60,772 bases of DNA from Gammaproteobacteria bacterium. Its GTDB lineage: Bacteria; Pseudomonadota; Gammaproteobacteria; Thiohalomonadales; Thiohalomonadaceae. The notes under the pieces were generated by a model. That model was not told the DNA's origin and searched no databases. It was given only the letters and a program-made list of their open reading frames with translations. Of this stretch, positions 1 through 7,894 are shown piece after piece; within the stretch, counting starts at the first letter, position 1, and each line of letters begins with the position of its first letter. The DNA is taken from assembly GCA_026196575.1 (NCBI GenBank), contig JAPHSX010000048.1:1-60772 (forward strand), read 5' to 3'. Made by a program: the position numbers and the translations under genes.

Positions 1-357
1 AACCAGCACCGGTTTGTCGAAGACATGCAGCGTACGCACCTCGCCGGGGGCCACCCCCAGCAACAGCTGCACCTCACCCGCCTGCACCAGCACGATACGC
101 TCACGCTGCCCCACCTGAAGCCCGGCCAGCAGCCGCAGCGCACCATTGCGACTGAGCGCGGCGCCAGAGAAACGACGAATAAACCAGGCGGTAAGCACAA
201 TCAGGAGCACCACAAACAGCAGTGAGAGCACCACCTGCAGCAGATCCCCCGCCCCGACCACCGCCTGTACCGGCGCGGCGGGGGTGGCAACACCCGACTC
301 GGCGGCAAACAGCCGGGCCGGGCCACAAGAGAGCAGGATGGGGGCAAGGTAACGCAT
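1..357 (-). CDS. fliO: Flagellar biosynthetic protein FliO (3' end cut by window edge)
   Basis: FliO is a small bitopic inner-membrane protein that helps assemble the FliP-FliQ-FliR core of the flagellar export gate. The reading frame is open from the ATG at 357 to the window edge, giving 119 codons without a stop, so the C-terminus lies outside. Visible are a cleavable-looking N-terminus (about residues 1-19), one strong membrane segment (about 39-60), then an RRF positively charged stop and a short basic cytoplasmic domain containing GLQVGQRERIVLVQAG, typical of the family. The ATG overlaps the fliN stop codon (TGATG), which implies translational coupling and confirms the start. Its position after fliL-fliM-fliN agrees with the usual operon order. 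Confidence 0.88.
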   Translation of the reverse strand, partial: MRYLAPILLSCGPARLFAAESGVATPAAPVQAVVGAGDLLQVVLSLLFVVLLIVLTAWFIRRFSGAALSRNGALRLLAGLQVGQRERIVLVQAGEVQLLLGVAPGEVRTLHVFDKPVLV

Positions 358-752
358 CACCTGAGTTTTTTAACCCGTTCCGTGGCGCTAATCACATCGG
401 TAAGGCGGATGCCGTACTTCTCATTCACCACCACCACCTCACCGTGGGCGATCAGGGTGCCGTTGACCAGCACATCCAGCGGCTCGCCGGCAAGGCGGTC
501 CAGCTCCACCACCGAGCCCTGATTGAGCTGCAGCAGGTTGCGGATATTGATCTTGGTGCGTCCGATCTCCATCGCGATGGTGACCGGGATATCGAGGATC
601 ACATCCAGATTGACATCGCTCTCCGCCAGCGGCCTGGCATCGTCCTGCAAGTCTTTCATCGGCGCAGGCTTTGCACTCTCCTCCTGTTCGGAAAGGGCCG
701 AGGCCCAGTCATCGGCCATCGCGTCCTGATTCACATCGGTTTCATCGTTCAT
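357..752 (-). CDS. fliN: Flagellar motor switch protein FliN
   Basis: FliN forms the lower ring of the flagellar C-ring, taking part in direction switching and in delivering export substrates. The 131-residue product has an acidic N-terminal tail of about 50 residues followed by a C-terminal SpoA domain (roughly 50-130) with LDIPVTIAMEIGRTKI, GSVVELDRLAGEPLDV and the closing GIRLTDVIS block, all standard for FliN. A Shine-Dalgarno-like GGAG lies about 7 nt before the ATG. It is 35 nt downstream of fliM and overlaps fliO by one base. Confidence 0.95.
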   Translation of the reverse strand: MNDETDVNQDAMADDWASALSEQEESAKPAPMKDLQDDARPLAESDVNLDVILDIPVTIAMEIGRTKINIRNLLQLNQGSVVELDRLAGEPLDVLVNGTLIAHGEVVVVNEKYGIRLTDVISATERVKKLR

Positions 753-787
753 CGCTGCACTCCACTTCGTCGGCTGCCGGTAGCTGG

Positions 788-1774
788 TTAGGACCCTTGC
801 GGGCGTTCAATCGGGGAGAGGATCTTGATGGCCATCTGCTCGTGGGAGACGCCAAGCTGTCCCCGAAACACCGGGATCTCCTCGGCCAGCAACGTCACAT
901 GTTCGGGCATCTCAATGGGGATGATATCGCCCGCCTTCATCTTCATCACATCGCGCAGGCTGAGAGTGGCTTCGGTGAGCATGCTGGAGAGCTCCACCCG
1001 GGCGTTTCTCACCTCCTCACGCAGGGAGTTGACCCAGCGATCATCGATATCGGTGCGATCGCTCTGTACCCCGGCGTCGAGGATCTCGCGAATTGGCTCC
1101 AGCATCGAATAGGGCAGGGTGATGTGGATATCGCCCCCGCCCCCCTCCAGTTCAACATGAATCTTGGAGACCACCACCACCTCGGTGGGGCTGACGATAT
1201 TGGCAAACTGCGGATTGACCTCGCGACTGATGTATTCAAAATCGACATCCATTACCGGCGCCCACGCCTTGGTCATGTCGTGAAATGCCAACTCCATCAT
1301 CTTGTGGATAATGCGGGTCTCGGTGGGGGTAAACTCACGCCCCTCGATCTTGGCGTGATAGCGGCCGCCGCCACCAAAAAAGTTGTCCACCAGGATGTAG
1401 ACCAGCCGCGGTTCAAACACCAACAGGCCGGTACCGCGCAGCGGCTTCACCTTAATCAGGTTGAGGCTGGTGGGAACAAACAGGGTATGGATGTACTCGG
1501 AGAATTTGAGCATATCGACGCCACCGACCGAGATCTCGGCGGAGCGGCGCAACATATTGAACAGACTGATACGAAACTGGCGCGCAAAACGCTCATTCAC
1601 CATCTCCAGCGTCGGCATGCGGCCACGGATGATGCGATCCTCGCTGGCGAAGTCGTAATTGCGCGCCTCACCTGCCTCCAGCCCCTCATCGGCCTCGGTC
1701 TCGACATCGCCCCCGCCTACCCCGTGTAACAGGGCATCGATTTCGTCTTGTGAAAGCAGATCCGCGCCGGCCAT
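788..1774 (-). CDS. fliM: Flagellar motor switch protein FliM
   Basis: FliM is the middle C-ring protein; phosphorylated CheY binds its N-terminus to change the rotation sense. The 328-residue product begins with the CheY-binding type segment (LLSQDEIDALLHG, about residues 6-18), followed by the CheC-like middle domain (about 40-230) and a C-terminal SpoA domain (about 245-320). Length matches the family. It lies 9 nt after fliL and 35 nt before fliN in a single transcription unit. No strong ribosome site precedes the ATG, so coupling with fliL is likely. Confidence 0.96.
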   Translation of the reverse strand: MAGADLLSQDEIDALLHGVGGGDVETEADEGLEAGEARNYDFASEDRIIRGRMPTLEMVNERFARQFRISLFNMLRRSAEISVGGVDMLKFSEYIHTLFVPTSLNLIKVKPLRGTGLLVFEPRLVYILVDNFFGGGGRYHAKIEGREFTPTETRIIHKMMELAFHDMTKAWAPVMDVDFEYISREVNPQFANIVSPTEVVVVSKIHVELEGGGGDIHITLPYSMLEPIREILDAGVQSDRTDIDDRWVNSLREEVRNARVELSSMLTEATLSLRDVMKMKAGDIIPIEMPEHVTLLAEEIPVFRGQLGVSHEQMAIKILSPIERPQGS

Positions 1775-1783
1775 GCTGTTAAC

Positions 1784-2284
1784 TCACTGCATCACAAAGT
1801 TGGTAAAGTAGACCGCCTGCGGCCCATCCAGTCCGGCATTCTCCTTGACGATCCTCTGCACCGCCGCCAGCAGCTCACCGCGCAGTAACTCCTTGCCCTC
1901 GCGGCTGCTCAACTGCTCATGGTTCTGACTGCTGAGCAACACCAGAATGTCGTTACGCACCACCGGCATGTGCTCCTCCACCGCCGTCAGCACCTCCGGG
2001 TTGTGTGCCATCAGCTGCATCTCCACCTGCAGATGCTTGACCGGCCCCTTTTGCGCGAAGTTGACCACCATATTTTCCAGCCCGAGATAGTGCGCCTTGG
2101 GGACCTGCACCTTTTCATTTCCCTCAGCAACGGACTCATCTTTCTCACCGCCACCCAGCAGCATCAGCGTGCCGCCGATGCCGGCGGCCACCAGCAACAG
2201 GCCAACCAGCGCAATGATGATAATCTTCTTCTTGTTACCGGAGGCTGGCTTGACGTCCAGATCCAGATCTTCTTTCTCAGCCAT
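1784..2284 (-). CDS. fliL: Flagellar basal-body-associated protein FliL
   Basis: FliL is a single-pass inner-membrane protein next to the stator, where it supports motor torque. The 166-residue product has a short charged cytoplasmic tail, one membrane helix (about residues 20-43, following NKKKIIIIALVG) and a periplasmic domain with the family-typical YLGLENMVVNF and the C-terminal FVMQ. A GA-rich ribosome site (AGAGAGAG) precedes the ATG. It is the first gene of the fliLMNO unit and sits about 45 nt below a sigma-54 promoter. Confidence 0.93.
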   Translation of the reverse strand: MAEKEDLDLDVKPASGNKKKIIIIALVGLLLVAAGIGGTLMLLGGGEKDESVAEGNEKVQVPKAHYLGLENMVVNFAQKGPVKHLQVEMQLMAHNPEVLTAVEEHMPVVRNDILVLLSSQNHEQLSSREGKELLRGELLAAVQRIVKENAGLDGPQAVYFTNFVMQ

Positions 2285-2328
2285 AATCTCTCTCTTCTCT
2301 CTATCCTGCGGAATCCTGCACCAAACTC

Positions 2329-2344
2329 AGCAAGCAGTATGCCA
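2329..2344 (-). promoter_or_regulatory. Sigma-54 (RpoN) promoter of the fliLMNO operon
   Basis: On the minus strand the site reads TGGCATACTGCTTGCT. It has the -24 GG and -12 GC dinucleotides exactly 10 nt apart and differs from the consensus TGGCACRNNNNTTGCW at a single position (T for C at position 6). The predicted start point is about 35 nt above the fliL ATG. In polar flagellates such as Pseudomonas and Vibrio the fli operons of this class are RpoN-dependent, so position and function agree. I did not identify an activator (FleQ/FlrC-type) binding site. Confidence 0.85.
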
Positions 2345-2459
2345 TGACGCAGTGGGAAATAAAGTTTCTTTTATTATTCAGCATGTTAACTTCAAACACT
2401 GCATCCTCGAACCGCCCCCTTCGCGCCCCTGACAAGGGTAACGTCAAAAATCCGCCAGG

Positions 2460-3011
2460 CTAACGCAGCAGCTGCTCGCGATAGTGGCGCAGCTCGCCGA
2501 TCGACTCGCGGATATCATCCAGCGCCAGGTGGCTGCCCTGCTTGGTGAGTGCCGCCAGCACCTCGGGGCGCCAGCGCCGCGCCAGCTCCTTGAGGGTGCT
2601 CACATCGAGGTTGCGATAGTGGAAGAAGGCCTCCAGAACCGGCATGGTGCGGGCGAGAAAACGGCGATCCTGGCAGATGCTGTTGCCGCACATCGGCGAC
2701 TTGCCCCGCTCCACATACTGTTCGAGAAAGGCGATGGTCTGCGCCTGCGCCTCCGCCTCATCCATGCGGCTCTGGCGTACCCTCTCCAGCAGACCCGAAC
2801 CGCCGTGCTGGCGTTGGTTCCACTCATCCATCCGCCCCAGCACCGCCTCACTCTGGTGGATGGCGAAGACCGGCCCCTCGGCCAGGGTATTGAGCTCGGC
2901 ATCGGTGACGATGGTGGCGATCTCGATGATGCGATCGTGGTCGGGATCCAGTCCGGTCATCTCCAGATCGATCCAGATCAGGTTGTCGGGGTCTCTCTCC
3001 ATACCGCTCAT
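2460..3011 (-). CDS. orn: Oligoribonuclease (DEDDh 3'-5' exonuclease)
   Basis: Orn degrades 2-5 nt RNA fragments and pGpG, the linear breakdown product of c-di-GMP, to mononucleotides. The 183-residue protein shows the DEDDh residues D15 and E17 (WIDLEMTG), D115 (CQDRRF), H161 and D166 ([11 protein letters not shown]). Length is normal. A second ATG at 3002 (MERDPDN) is a possible alternative start; the upstream ATG has a GAGCGAG element before it. It is transcribed away from the M48 protease gene. Orn and RsgA are neighbours in many gammaproteobacteria, as here with two genes between them. Confidence 0.96.
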   Translation of the reverse strand: MSGMERDPDNLIWIDLEMTGLDPDHDRIIEIATIVTDAELNTLAEGPVFAIHQSEAVLGRMDEWNQRQHGGSGLLERVRQSRMDEAEAQAQTIAFLEQYVERGKSPMCGNSICQDRRFLARTMPVLEAFFHYRNLDVSTLKELARRWRPEVLAALTKQGSHLALDDIRESIGELRHYREQLLR

Positions 3012-3092
3012 CTCGCTCGTGGCATTTGCTTGCGCGCCATTCTAGCAAAAGCTACCCTGCCGCGGCGCAACGATTTTAAGGACGGTCTCTCC

Positions 3093-4364
3093 ATGCACAG
3101 CTTTACCCTGCTCTTTCTCGCCATGCTCGCCGTCTCGCTTGCCCTGCAGCTGTGGCTGGAGCAGCGCCAGCTGCGTCACGTAATCGCCCACCGTGGCGCG
3201 GTGCCGGCCCCCTTTGCCTCGCAGGTCACCCTGCAGGCACACCAGAAGGCGGCCGACTACACCGTGGCCAAGGTGCGCTTATCACGGTTTGAGCTGCTCT
3301 ACGGTAGCCTTATTCTGCTGGGGTTGACCCTGGGCGGTGGCCTGGAGCTACTGGACCAGCTGTGGCACGGCCTGCAGCTGGGGGAGTTATGGGGCGGCGT
3401 CGCCTTCCTCCTGAGTCTCACCCTGCTCACCTCGCTGCTGGACCTCCCCTTCACCCTCTATCGCACCTTTCGCATCGAGCAGCGCTTCGGCTTCAACAAG
3501 GCCACCCTCGCCCTCTTCGCCACTGACCAACTCAAGCAGCTGCTGCTGATGCTCCTCATCGGTGCCCCGATGGCGGCACTGGTGCTGTGGCTGATGGACT
3601 CCTCCGGGGACAACTGGTGGCTCTATGTCTGGGTGGTGTGGAGCGGCTTCACCCTGCTGATGATGTGGGCCTATCCGGCGCTGATTGCACCGCTCTTCAA
3701 CAGATTCACCCCGCTGGCGGACGAGGCGCTGCGCACACGCATCGAGAAGCTGCTGGCACGCTGCGGCTTCACCTCCAACGGGGTCTTTGTGATGGACGGC
3801 TCGCGCCGCTCCAGCCACGGCAATGCCTACTTCTCCGGTCTTGGCAGCAACAAGCGCATCGTCTTCTTCGACACCCTGCTCGACACCCTCAGCAGCGAGG
3901 AGATCGAGGCGGTGCTGGCCCACGAACTGGGGCACTTTCGCCGTAACCACATCAAAAAACGGATCGCACTGATGATGGCGATGAGCCTCGCCGGCCTCGC
4001 CCTGCTCGGTTGGCTGATGCAGCAACCCTGGTTCTACAGCGCACTCGGTGTCACCACCCCCTCGGTTCACAGCGCGCTGGCGCTCTTTTTGCTGGTGCTG
4101 CCGGTCTTCACCTTTTTCCTGCAACCGTTAATGGCGCTGTCGATGCGCCGGCACGAGTTTGAGGCCGACGCCTTCGCCGCCGCACAGGCGCAGGCCAGTG
4201 ACCTTATCACTGCCCTGGTCAAACTCTACCAAGAGAACGCCAGTACCCTCACCCCCGATCACCTCTACTCGGCGTTTCACGACAGCCACCCGCCGGCACC
4301 GGTGCGTATTGCCCACCTCTCCTCTACAATGCAGAGCAATAGATCCTCGGGAGCACTGCCATGA
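3093..4364 (+). CDS. M48 family metallopeptidase (Ste24/CAAX protease-like)
   Basis: A multi-pass membrane zinc endopeptidase of the Ste24 branch of M48; the bacterial substrate is not known. The 423-residue product has an N-terminal multi-helix region (helices near 5-22, 70-90, 100-120, 145-168, 175-200), the zinc motif HELGH at 277-281, the third ligand in HEFEADAFA (E358), and a conserved DSHPP near 398-402. The long frame is open far upstream, but the ATG at 3093 is where a membrane-start peptide and the family N-terminus begin. Its last 4 nt (ATGA) overlap the following cytochrome gene, so the two are probably co-translated. Confidence 0.9.
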   Translation: MHSFTLLFLAMLAVSLALQLWLEQRQLRHVIAHRGAVPAPFASQVTLQAHQKAADYTVAKVRLSRFELLYGSLILLGLTLGGGLELLDQLWHGLQLGELWGGVAFLLSLTLLTSLLDLPFTLYRTFRIEQRFGFNKATLALFATDQLKQLLLMLLIGAPMAALVLWLMDSSGDNWWLYVWVVWSGFTLLMMWAYPALIAPLFNRFTPLADEALRTRIEKLLARCGFTSNGVFVMDGSRRSSHGNAYFSGLGSNKRIVFFDTLLDTLSSEEIEAVLAHELGHFRRNHIKKRIALMMAMSLAGLALLGWLMQQPWFYSALGVTTPSVHSALALFLLVLPVFTFFLQPLMALSMRRHEFEADAFAAAQAQASDLITALVKLYQENASTLTPDHLYSAFHDSHPPAPVRIAHLSSTMQSNRSSGALP

Positions 4365-4672
4365 AACACCTCACAATCGTTGCCCTGCTGCTTGGCGGCC
4401 TCTGCGCCTCGCACACTTATGCCGTCGCCGCCGACGCCAGCCGGGGGGCGAGGCTGCATGGCGAGCAGTGCGTCACCTGCCACGCCGCGCGCTTTGGCAA
4501 CCACGGCAATGACATCTACACCCGCGCCGATCGTCGGGTGCAGAGCCTACACGGGCTGCAACAACAGGTAAACCGCTGCAAGAACAACCTGCAGATCGTC
4601 TGGTTCGACGAGGATGTCAATGACGTGGTCGACCACCTCAACACCACCCACTACCGTTTCCCCCAAAATTGA
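4361..4672 (+). CDS. Small monohaem c-type cytochrome
   Basis: A 103-residue secreted protein with a signal peptide (about 1-24, ending AVAADA) and one haem-binding motif CVTCH (C37, C40, H41). The C-terminal half has NRCKNNLQIVWFDEDVNDVV and ends NTTHYRF, a pattern seen in small periplasmic cytochromes annotated simply as cytochrome c. Its electron partner cannot be read from the sequence. The start overlaps the M48 gene by 4 nt, tying its translation to that protease. The rsgA start lies 41 nt downstream. Confidence 0.85.
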   Translation: MKHLTIVALLLGGLCASHTYAVAADASRGARLHGEQCVTCHAARFGNHGNDIYTRADRRVQSLHGLQQQVNRCKNNLQIVWFDEDVNDVVDHLNTTHYRFPQN

Positions 4673-4712
4673 TGACGCCACTGCAACGGCAGCAACGTCC
4701 CAACCGCTGAAG

Positions 4713-5756
4713 ATGGCTGGACGCAAACTCAACCGGCGCCAGCAGTGGCGTATCGAGAAGATCCAGGATGAGCGGCGCGCCCGCCTGGAGCGCAAACAGG
4801 TGCAACTGGAGCAGCGCCTTCACGATGAGGGGGGGCTGGGCGCCGAGCAGACCGGGCTTGTGATCGCCAGCTTCGGCGCCTCACTGGAGGTCGAGGCATC
4901 AGACGGTGCGCGGTTGCGCTGTCAGCTGCGCCAGAATCTGCCGCTGATCGTGGTCGGCGACCGAGTAGTGTGGCAGACGACGCAGGAGGGGGGAGTCGTC
5001 ACCGCGTTGCTGGAACGCCGCTCGCTGCTGGCGCGCCCCGATAGCCACGGCGCGTTGCGGGGGCTGGCCGCCAACCTCGACCAGATCATCGTGGTCGCCG
5101 CCCCCGCCCCCGCCTATAGCACCGAGCTTATTGACCAGTACCTGGCAGCGGCGGAGCTGACCGGCATCACGCCGCTGCTGCTGTTTAACAAGATCGACCT
5201 CATTGGCAAGGGGGAAGGGGAGAGGGAGGGGGTGGAGCGGCTGCTGCAACGCTACCGCGACATCGGCTACCGGGTGCTCACCGCCAGCACCCGGCTAAGC
5301 CACGGACTGGATGCGCTCGTCGCCGAACTCAGGGACCACACCAGCGTCTTCGTCGGCCAGTCGGGGGTAGGCAAGTCCTCCCTCGGCAACGCCCTGATGC
5401 CGGGGGTCGATATCGCGGTGCAGGCACTGTCGGCGCAAAGCGGGCTGGGGCAACACACCACCAGCACCGCCCGCCTCTACCACCTGCCGCAGGGGGGAAG
5501 TGTGATCGACTCGCCGGGGGTGCGCGAGTTTCGCCTCTGGCCGATGAGCGAGGCGACACTGGCGGAGGGTTTTCGCGAATTTCACCCGCTGCTTGGCCAC
5601 TGCAAGTTTCGTGACTGCAAGCACCAGAGGGAGCCGGGTTGCGCCCTCAAGGGGGCGGTGGAGGCGGGGGTGATCAGCGCCGAGCGCCTGCGCAGCTACC
5701 ACAAGATCGCCGCGCAGCTAAAGGAGTTTGCCGCCGACGCTCAGGGGCGCCCCTGA
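4713..5756 (+). CDS. rsgA: Ribosome small-subunit-dependent GTPase RsgA
   Basis: RsgA is a circularly permuted GTPase that checks late maturation of the 30S subunit. In the 347-residue protein the order is OB fold (about 40-105), then G4 NKID (159-162), G1 GQSGVGKSS (215-223), G3 DSPG (266-269), and a C-terminal zinc knuckle with C297, C302, H304 and C310. The permuted order G4-G1-G3 is diagnostic. The frame is open further upstream into the cytochrome gene; I place the start at the ATG of MAGRKLNRRQQ because it matches the basic N-terminus of homologues. Convergent with motB, which ends 21 nt away. Confidence 0.95.
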   Translation: MAGRKLNRRQQWRIEKIQDERRARLERKQVQLEQRLHDEGGLGAEQTGLVIASFGASLEVEASDGARLRCQLRQNLPLIVVGDRVVWQTTQEGGVVTALLERRSLLARPDSHGALRGLAANLDQIIVVAAPAPAYSTELIDQYLAAAELTGITPLLLFNKIDLIGKGEGEREGVERLLQRYRDIGYRVLTASTRLSHGLDALVAELRDHTSVFVGQSGVGKSSLGNALMPGVDIAVQALSAQSGLGQHTTSTARLYHLPQGGSVIDSPGVREFRLWPMSEATLAEGFREFHPLLGHCKFRDCKHQREPGCALKGAVEAGVISAERLRSYHKIAAQLKEFAADAQGRP

Positions 5757-5777
5757 GCCGCCGCCCCCTCAAGATGG

Positions 5778-6836
5778 TTAACGGGCGGACGGACTCTCCA
5801 GGGCACGCAACAACTCACGTTCCAGATCGGTAGCGGCGTCACCCCCCTCACTTGCCGGCAATGGGGTGGCGGGTAGTGGGGCGGCCGGGACGGGTTTCAT
5901 GACGGGTATCGTGGTCGCGGCAGGGGGTGGCGTCCCGGCCGTCACCCCCATTGCATCCTCCGGCGTCTCATCAACCGCAGTGGTAGCCTCCGGGGTCTCA
6001 AGACCAATCGCCCGCTCGGTGGCGCGATTCAGCACCACGATGCTGATGCGCCGGTTCACCGGGGCGTTGGGATTCTGCTTGTCAAACAACACTGAAGAGG
6101 CGAGCCCCACCACGCGACCAAAGCGCTCTGGCTTCATCCCGCCAATCTTCAACTCACGGCGCGCCGCATTGGCGCGATCCGCCGATAGCTCCCAGTTGGT
6201 GTAGTTGGCGCGACCGCCGGAAAAGGTCGTGGCATCGGTGTGTCCGGTCACGCTGATGTGGTTCGAGACCTGGGAGATGGTCTTTGCCAGCTCGTGCAGG
6301 ATCTCCTTCGTATACCACTTGAGCTGTGCGCTACCCAGGTCGAACATCGGACGGTTCTCCCGGTCGACGATCTGGATACGCAGCCCCTCACTGGTGATAT
6401 CGAGTTTGAGCTGATCCTTGAAGTCGATGAGGGAGGGGGTGTTTTCAATCTGCTCCTTAATCTTGCGCATCAGCTCGTCGAGCTGCGCCGCCTCCTCGAT
6501 GAGCTCGCTCAAATCCTCTGGCGGAATGGTCTCTGCGGGCGGCGTCGTCATCGGATCGCCCTCCCCGCGGGGAACCTCCATCGCCCCGCCCAGCTTGATC
6601 ATGCTGGTGCTGGCGCCGCCCGGCCCCTGGATGGCCGAGGGGTTTTGGAAGATGTCGGCGATTATCTCGCGGTCATTTTCCGAGGTGGAGCCGAGCAGCC
6701 ACATCAAGAGGAAGAAAGCCATCATCGCCGTCACAAAATCGGCATAGGCGACCTTCCAGGCACCACCGTGATGTCCGCCACCGCCCTTTTTGATCTTCTT
6801 GACGACGATGGGCTGTTTTTTATCGTTGACGGCCAT
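5778..6836 (-). CDS. motB: Flagellar motor stator protein MotB
   Basis: MotB anchors the stator to peptidoglycan and carries the ion-binding aspartate. The 352-residue protein starts with a basic tail (VVKKIKKGGGGHHGG), then a single helix with the critical D33 in AYADFVTAMMAFFLLMWLL, a plug/linker region, and an OmpA-like peptidoglycan-binding domain (about 150-275) with TGHTDAT and NRRISIVVL. A proline/alanine/threonine-rich tail of about 70 residues follows and is longer than in enteric MotB. It lies 20 nt behind motA in the same operon. Confidence 0.95.
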   Translation of the reverse strand: MAVNDKKQPIVVKKIKKGGGGHHGGAWKVAYADFVTAMMAFFLLMWLLGSTSENDREIIADIFQNPSAIQGPGGASTSMIKLGGAMEVPRGEGDPMTTPPAETIPPEDLSELIEEAAQLDELMRKIKEQIENTPSLIDFKDQLKLDITSEGLRIQIVDRENRPMFDLGSAQLKWYTKEILHELAKTISQVSNHISVTGHTDATTFSGGRANYTNWELSADRANAARRELKIGGMKPERFGRVVGLASSVLFDKQNPNAPVNRRISIVVLNRATERAIGLETPEATTAVDETPEDAMGVTAGTPPPAATTIPVMKPVPAAPLPATPLPASEGGDAATDLERELLRALESPSAR

Positions 6837-6856
6837 AGCGTCCGCTCGTTACCGGT

Positions 6857-7717
6857 TCAACTCTTGCCGGCGCTCTTGACATACTCCTCCAGCTCCAGGA
6901 AGCCGGGGCGTACATTCGAGTAGAGCGCCTTGCGGCCAAACTCCACCGCCACCTGGGGGGTGTAACCGTTCAGCGTCGCCATGATGCAGATCTTGATGCA
7001 CTCCAGAAACTTCGACTCCTCGCGCTTGATGTGGCCAAGAAAGGTGCCAATCGGCCCCACATAACCGTAGGCCAGCAGGATACCGAGAAAGGTACCCACC
7101 AACGCGGCGCCGATGTGCATCCCCAACACTTCGGGCGGCTCGCTGAGCGAACCCATGGTGATCACCACACCCAGCACCGCAGCGACGATACCAAAGGCCG
7201 GCAGACCGTCGGACATGGTGGTCACCGCATGGCTGGGCAGGTGCGACTCCTCATGGTGGGTCTCCAGCTCGAGATCCATCAGGTTCTCCAGCTCCATCGA
7301 ATTCATGCTGCCACCCACCATCAACCGCAGATAGTCGCAGATAAAATCCACCGCGTGGTGATCGGCCTGGATCTTCGGGTAGCGGCTGAAGATGGCACTC
7401 TCCTTCGGCTCCTCGATGTCGTTCTCCAGCGCCATCAGCCCCTCCTTGCGCGCCTTGGAGAAGAGCTCATACATCAGGGCGAGCAGGTCAAGATAACTCT
7501 GCTTGTTGTACTTGCTGCCCTTGAGCAGCAGGGGAATGCTGCCCAGCACCTGTTTGATGACCACCCCGGGATTGGAGGCGATAAAGGCACCCGTGGCGGC
7601 GCCAAAGATGATCAGGAATTCAAAGGGCTGAAAGAGAACCGCCAAGTGCCCATGCGACAGCACATAGCCGCCAACCACGCTGCCGGTCACCACCAACATA
7701 CCGATGATAAACTTCAT
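6857..7717 (-). CDS. motA: Flagellar motor stator protein MotA
   Basis: MotA is the four-helix stator subunit that surrounds MotB and pushes on FliG. The 286-residue product has the family layout: helices at about 2-20 and 30-50, a cytoplasmic loop with the charged segment SKARKEGLMALENDIEEPKE (about 90-110), and two C-terminal helices near 170-190 and 200-225 with PAFGIVAAVLGVVITMG. Length is normal. It is the promoter-proximal gene of motA-motB; the 177 nt above it are shared with a divergent HDOD gene. Confidence 0.95.
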   Translation of the reverse strand: MKFIIGMLVVTGSVVGGYVLSHGHLAVLFQPFEFLIIFGAATGAFIASNPGVVIKQVLGSIPLLLKGSKYNKQSYLDLLALMYELFSKARKEGLMALENDIEEPKESAIFSRYPKIQADHHAVDFICDYLRLMVGGSMNSMELENLMDLELETHHEESHLPSHAVTTMSDGLPAFGIVAAVLGVVITMGSLSEPPEVLGMHIGAALVGTFLGILLAYGYVGPIGTFLGHIKREESKFLECIKICIMATLNGYTPQVAVEFGRKALYSNVRPGFLELEEYVKSAGKS

Positions 7718-7894
7718 CTACACTCCATTCACAAATCCGCGACACACACTGCACCTCGGGAATAGTCGCATTGGTGCAGGGTGCTTGCAAGCCCCCCTCC
7801 GCCCCCTCGCGGATGAACCACCAGCGGCGCCACAATCGGCGTTGCAGTCTTTAGCGCATACCGGCAAAATCAGCGCTGGCGAGGAGGAGAGGTG

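Noticed and set aside
7730-7894. A sigma-28-like GCCGATTG with TAAAG nearby upstream of motA
   Set aside because: The spacing between TAAA and GCCGAT is 9 nt instead of about 15, so it is not a credible FliA promoter.
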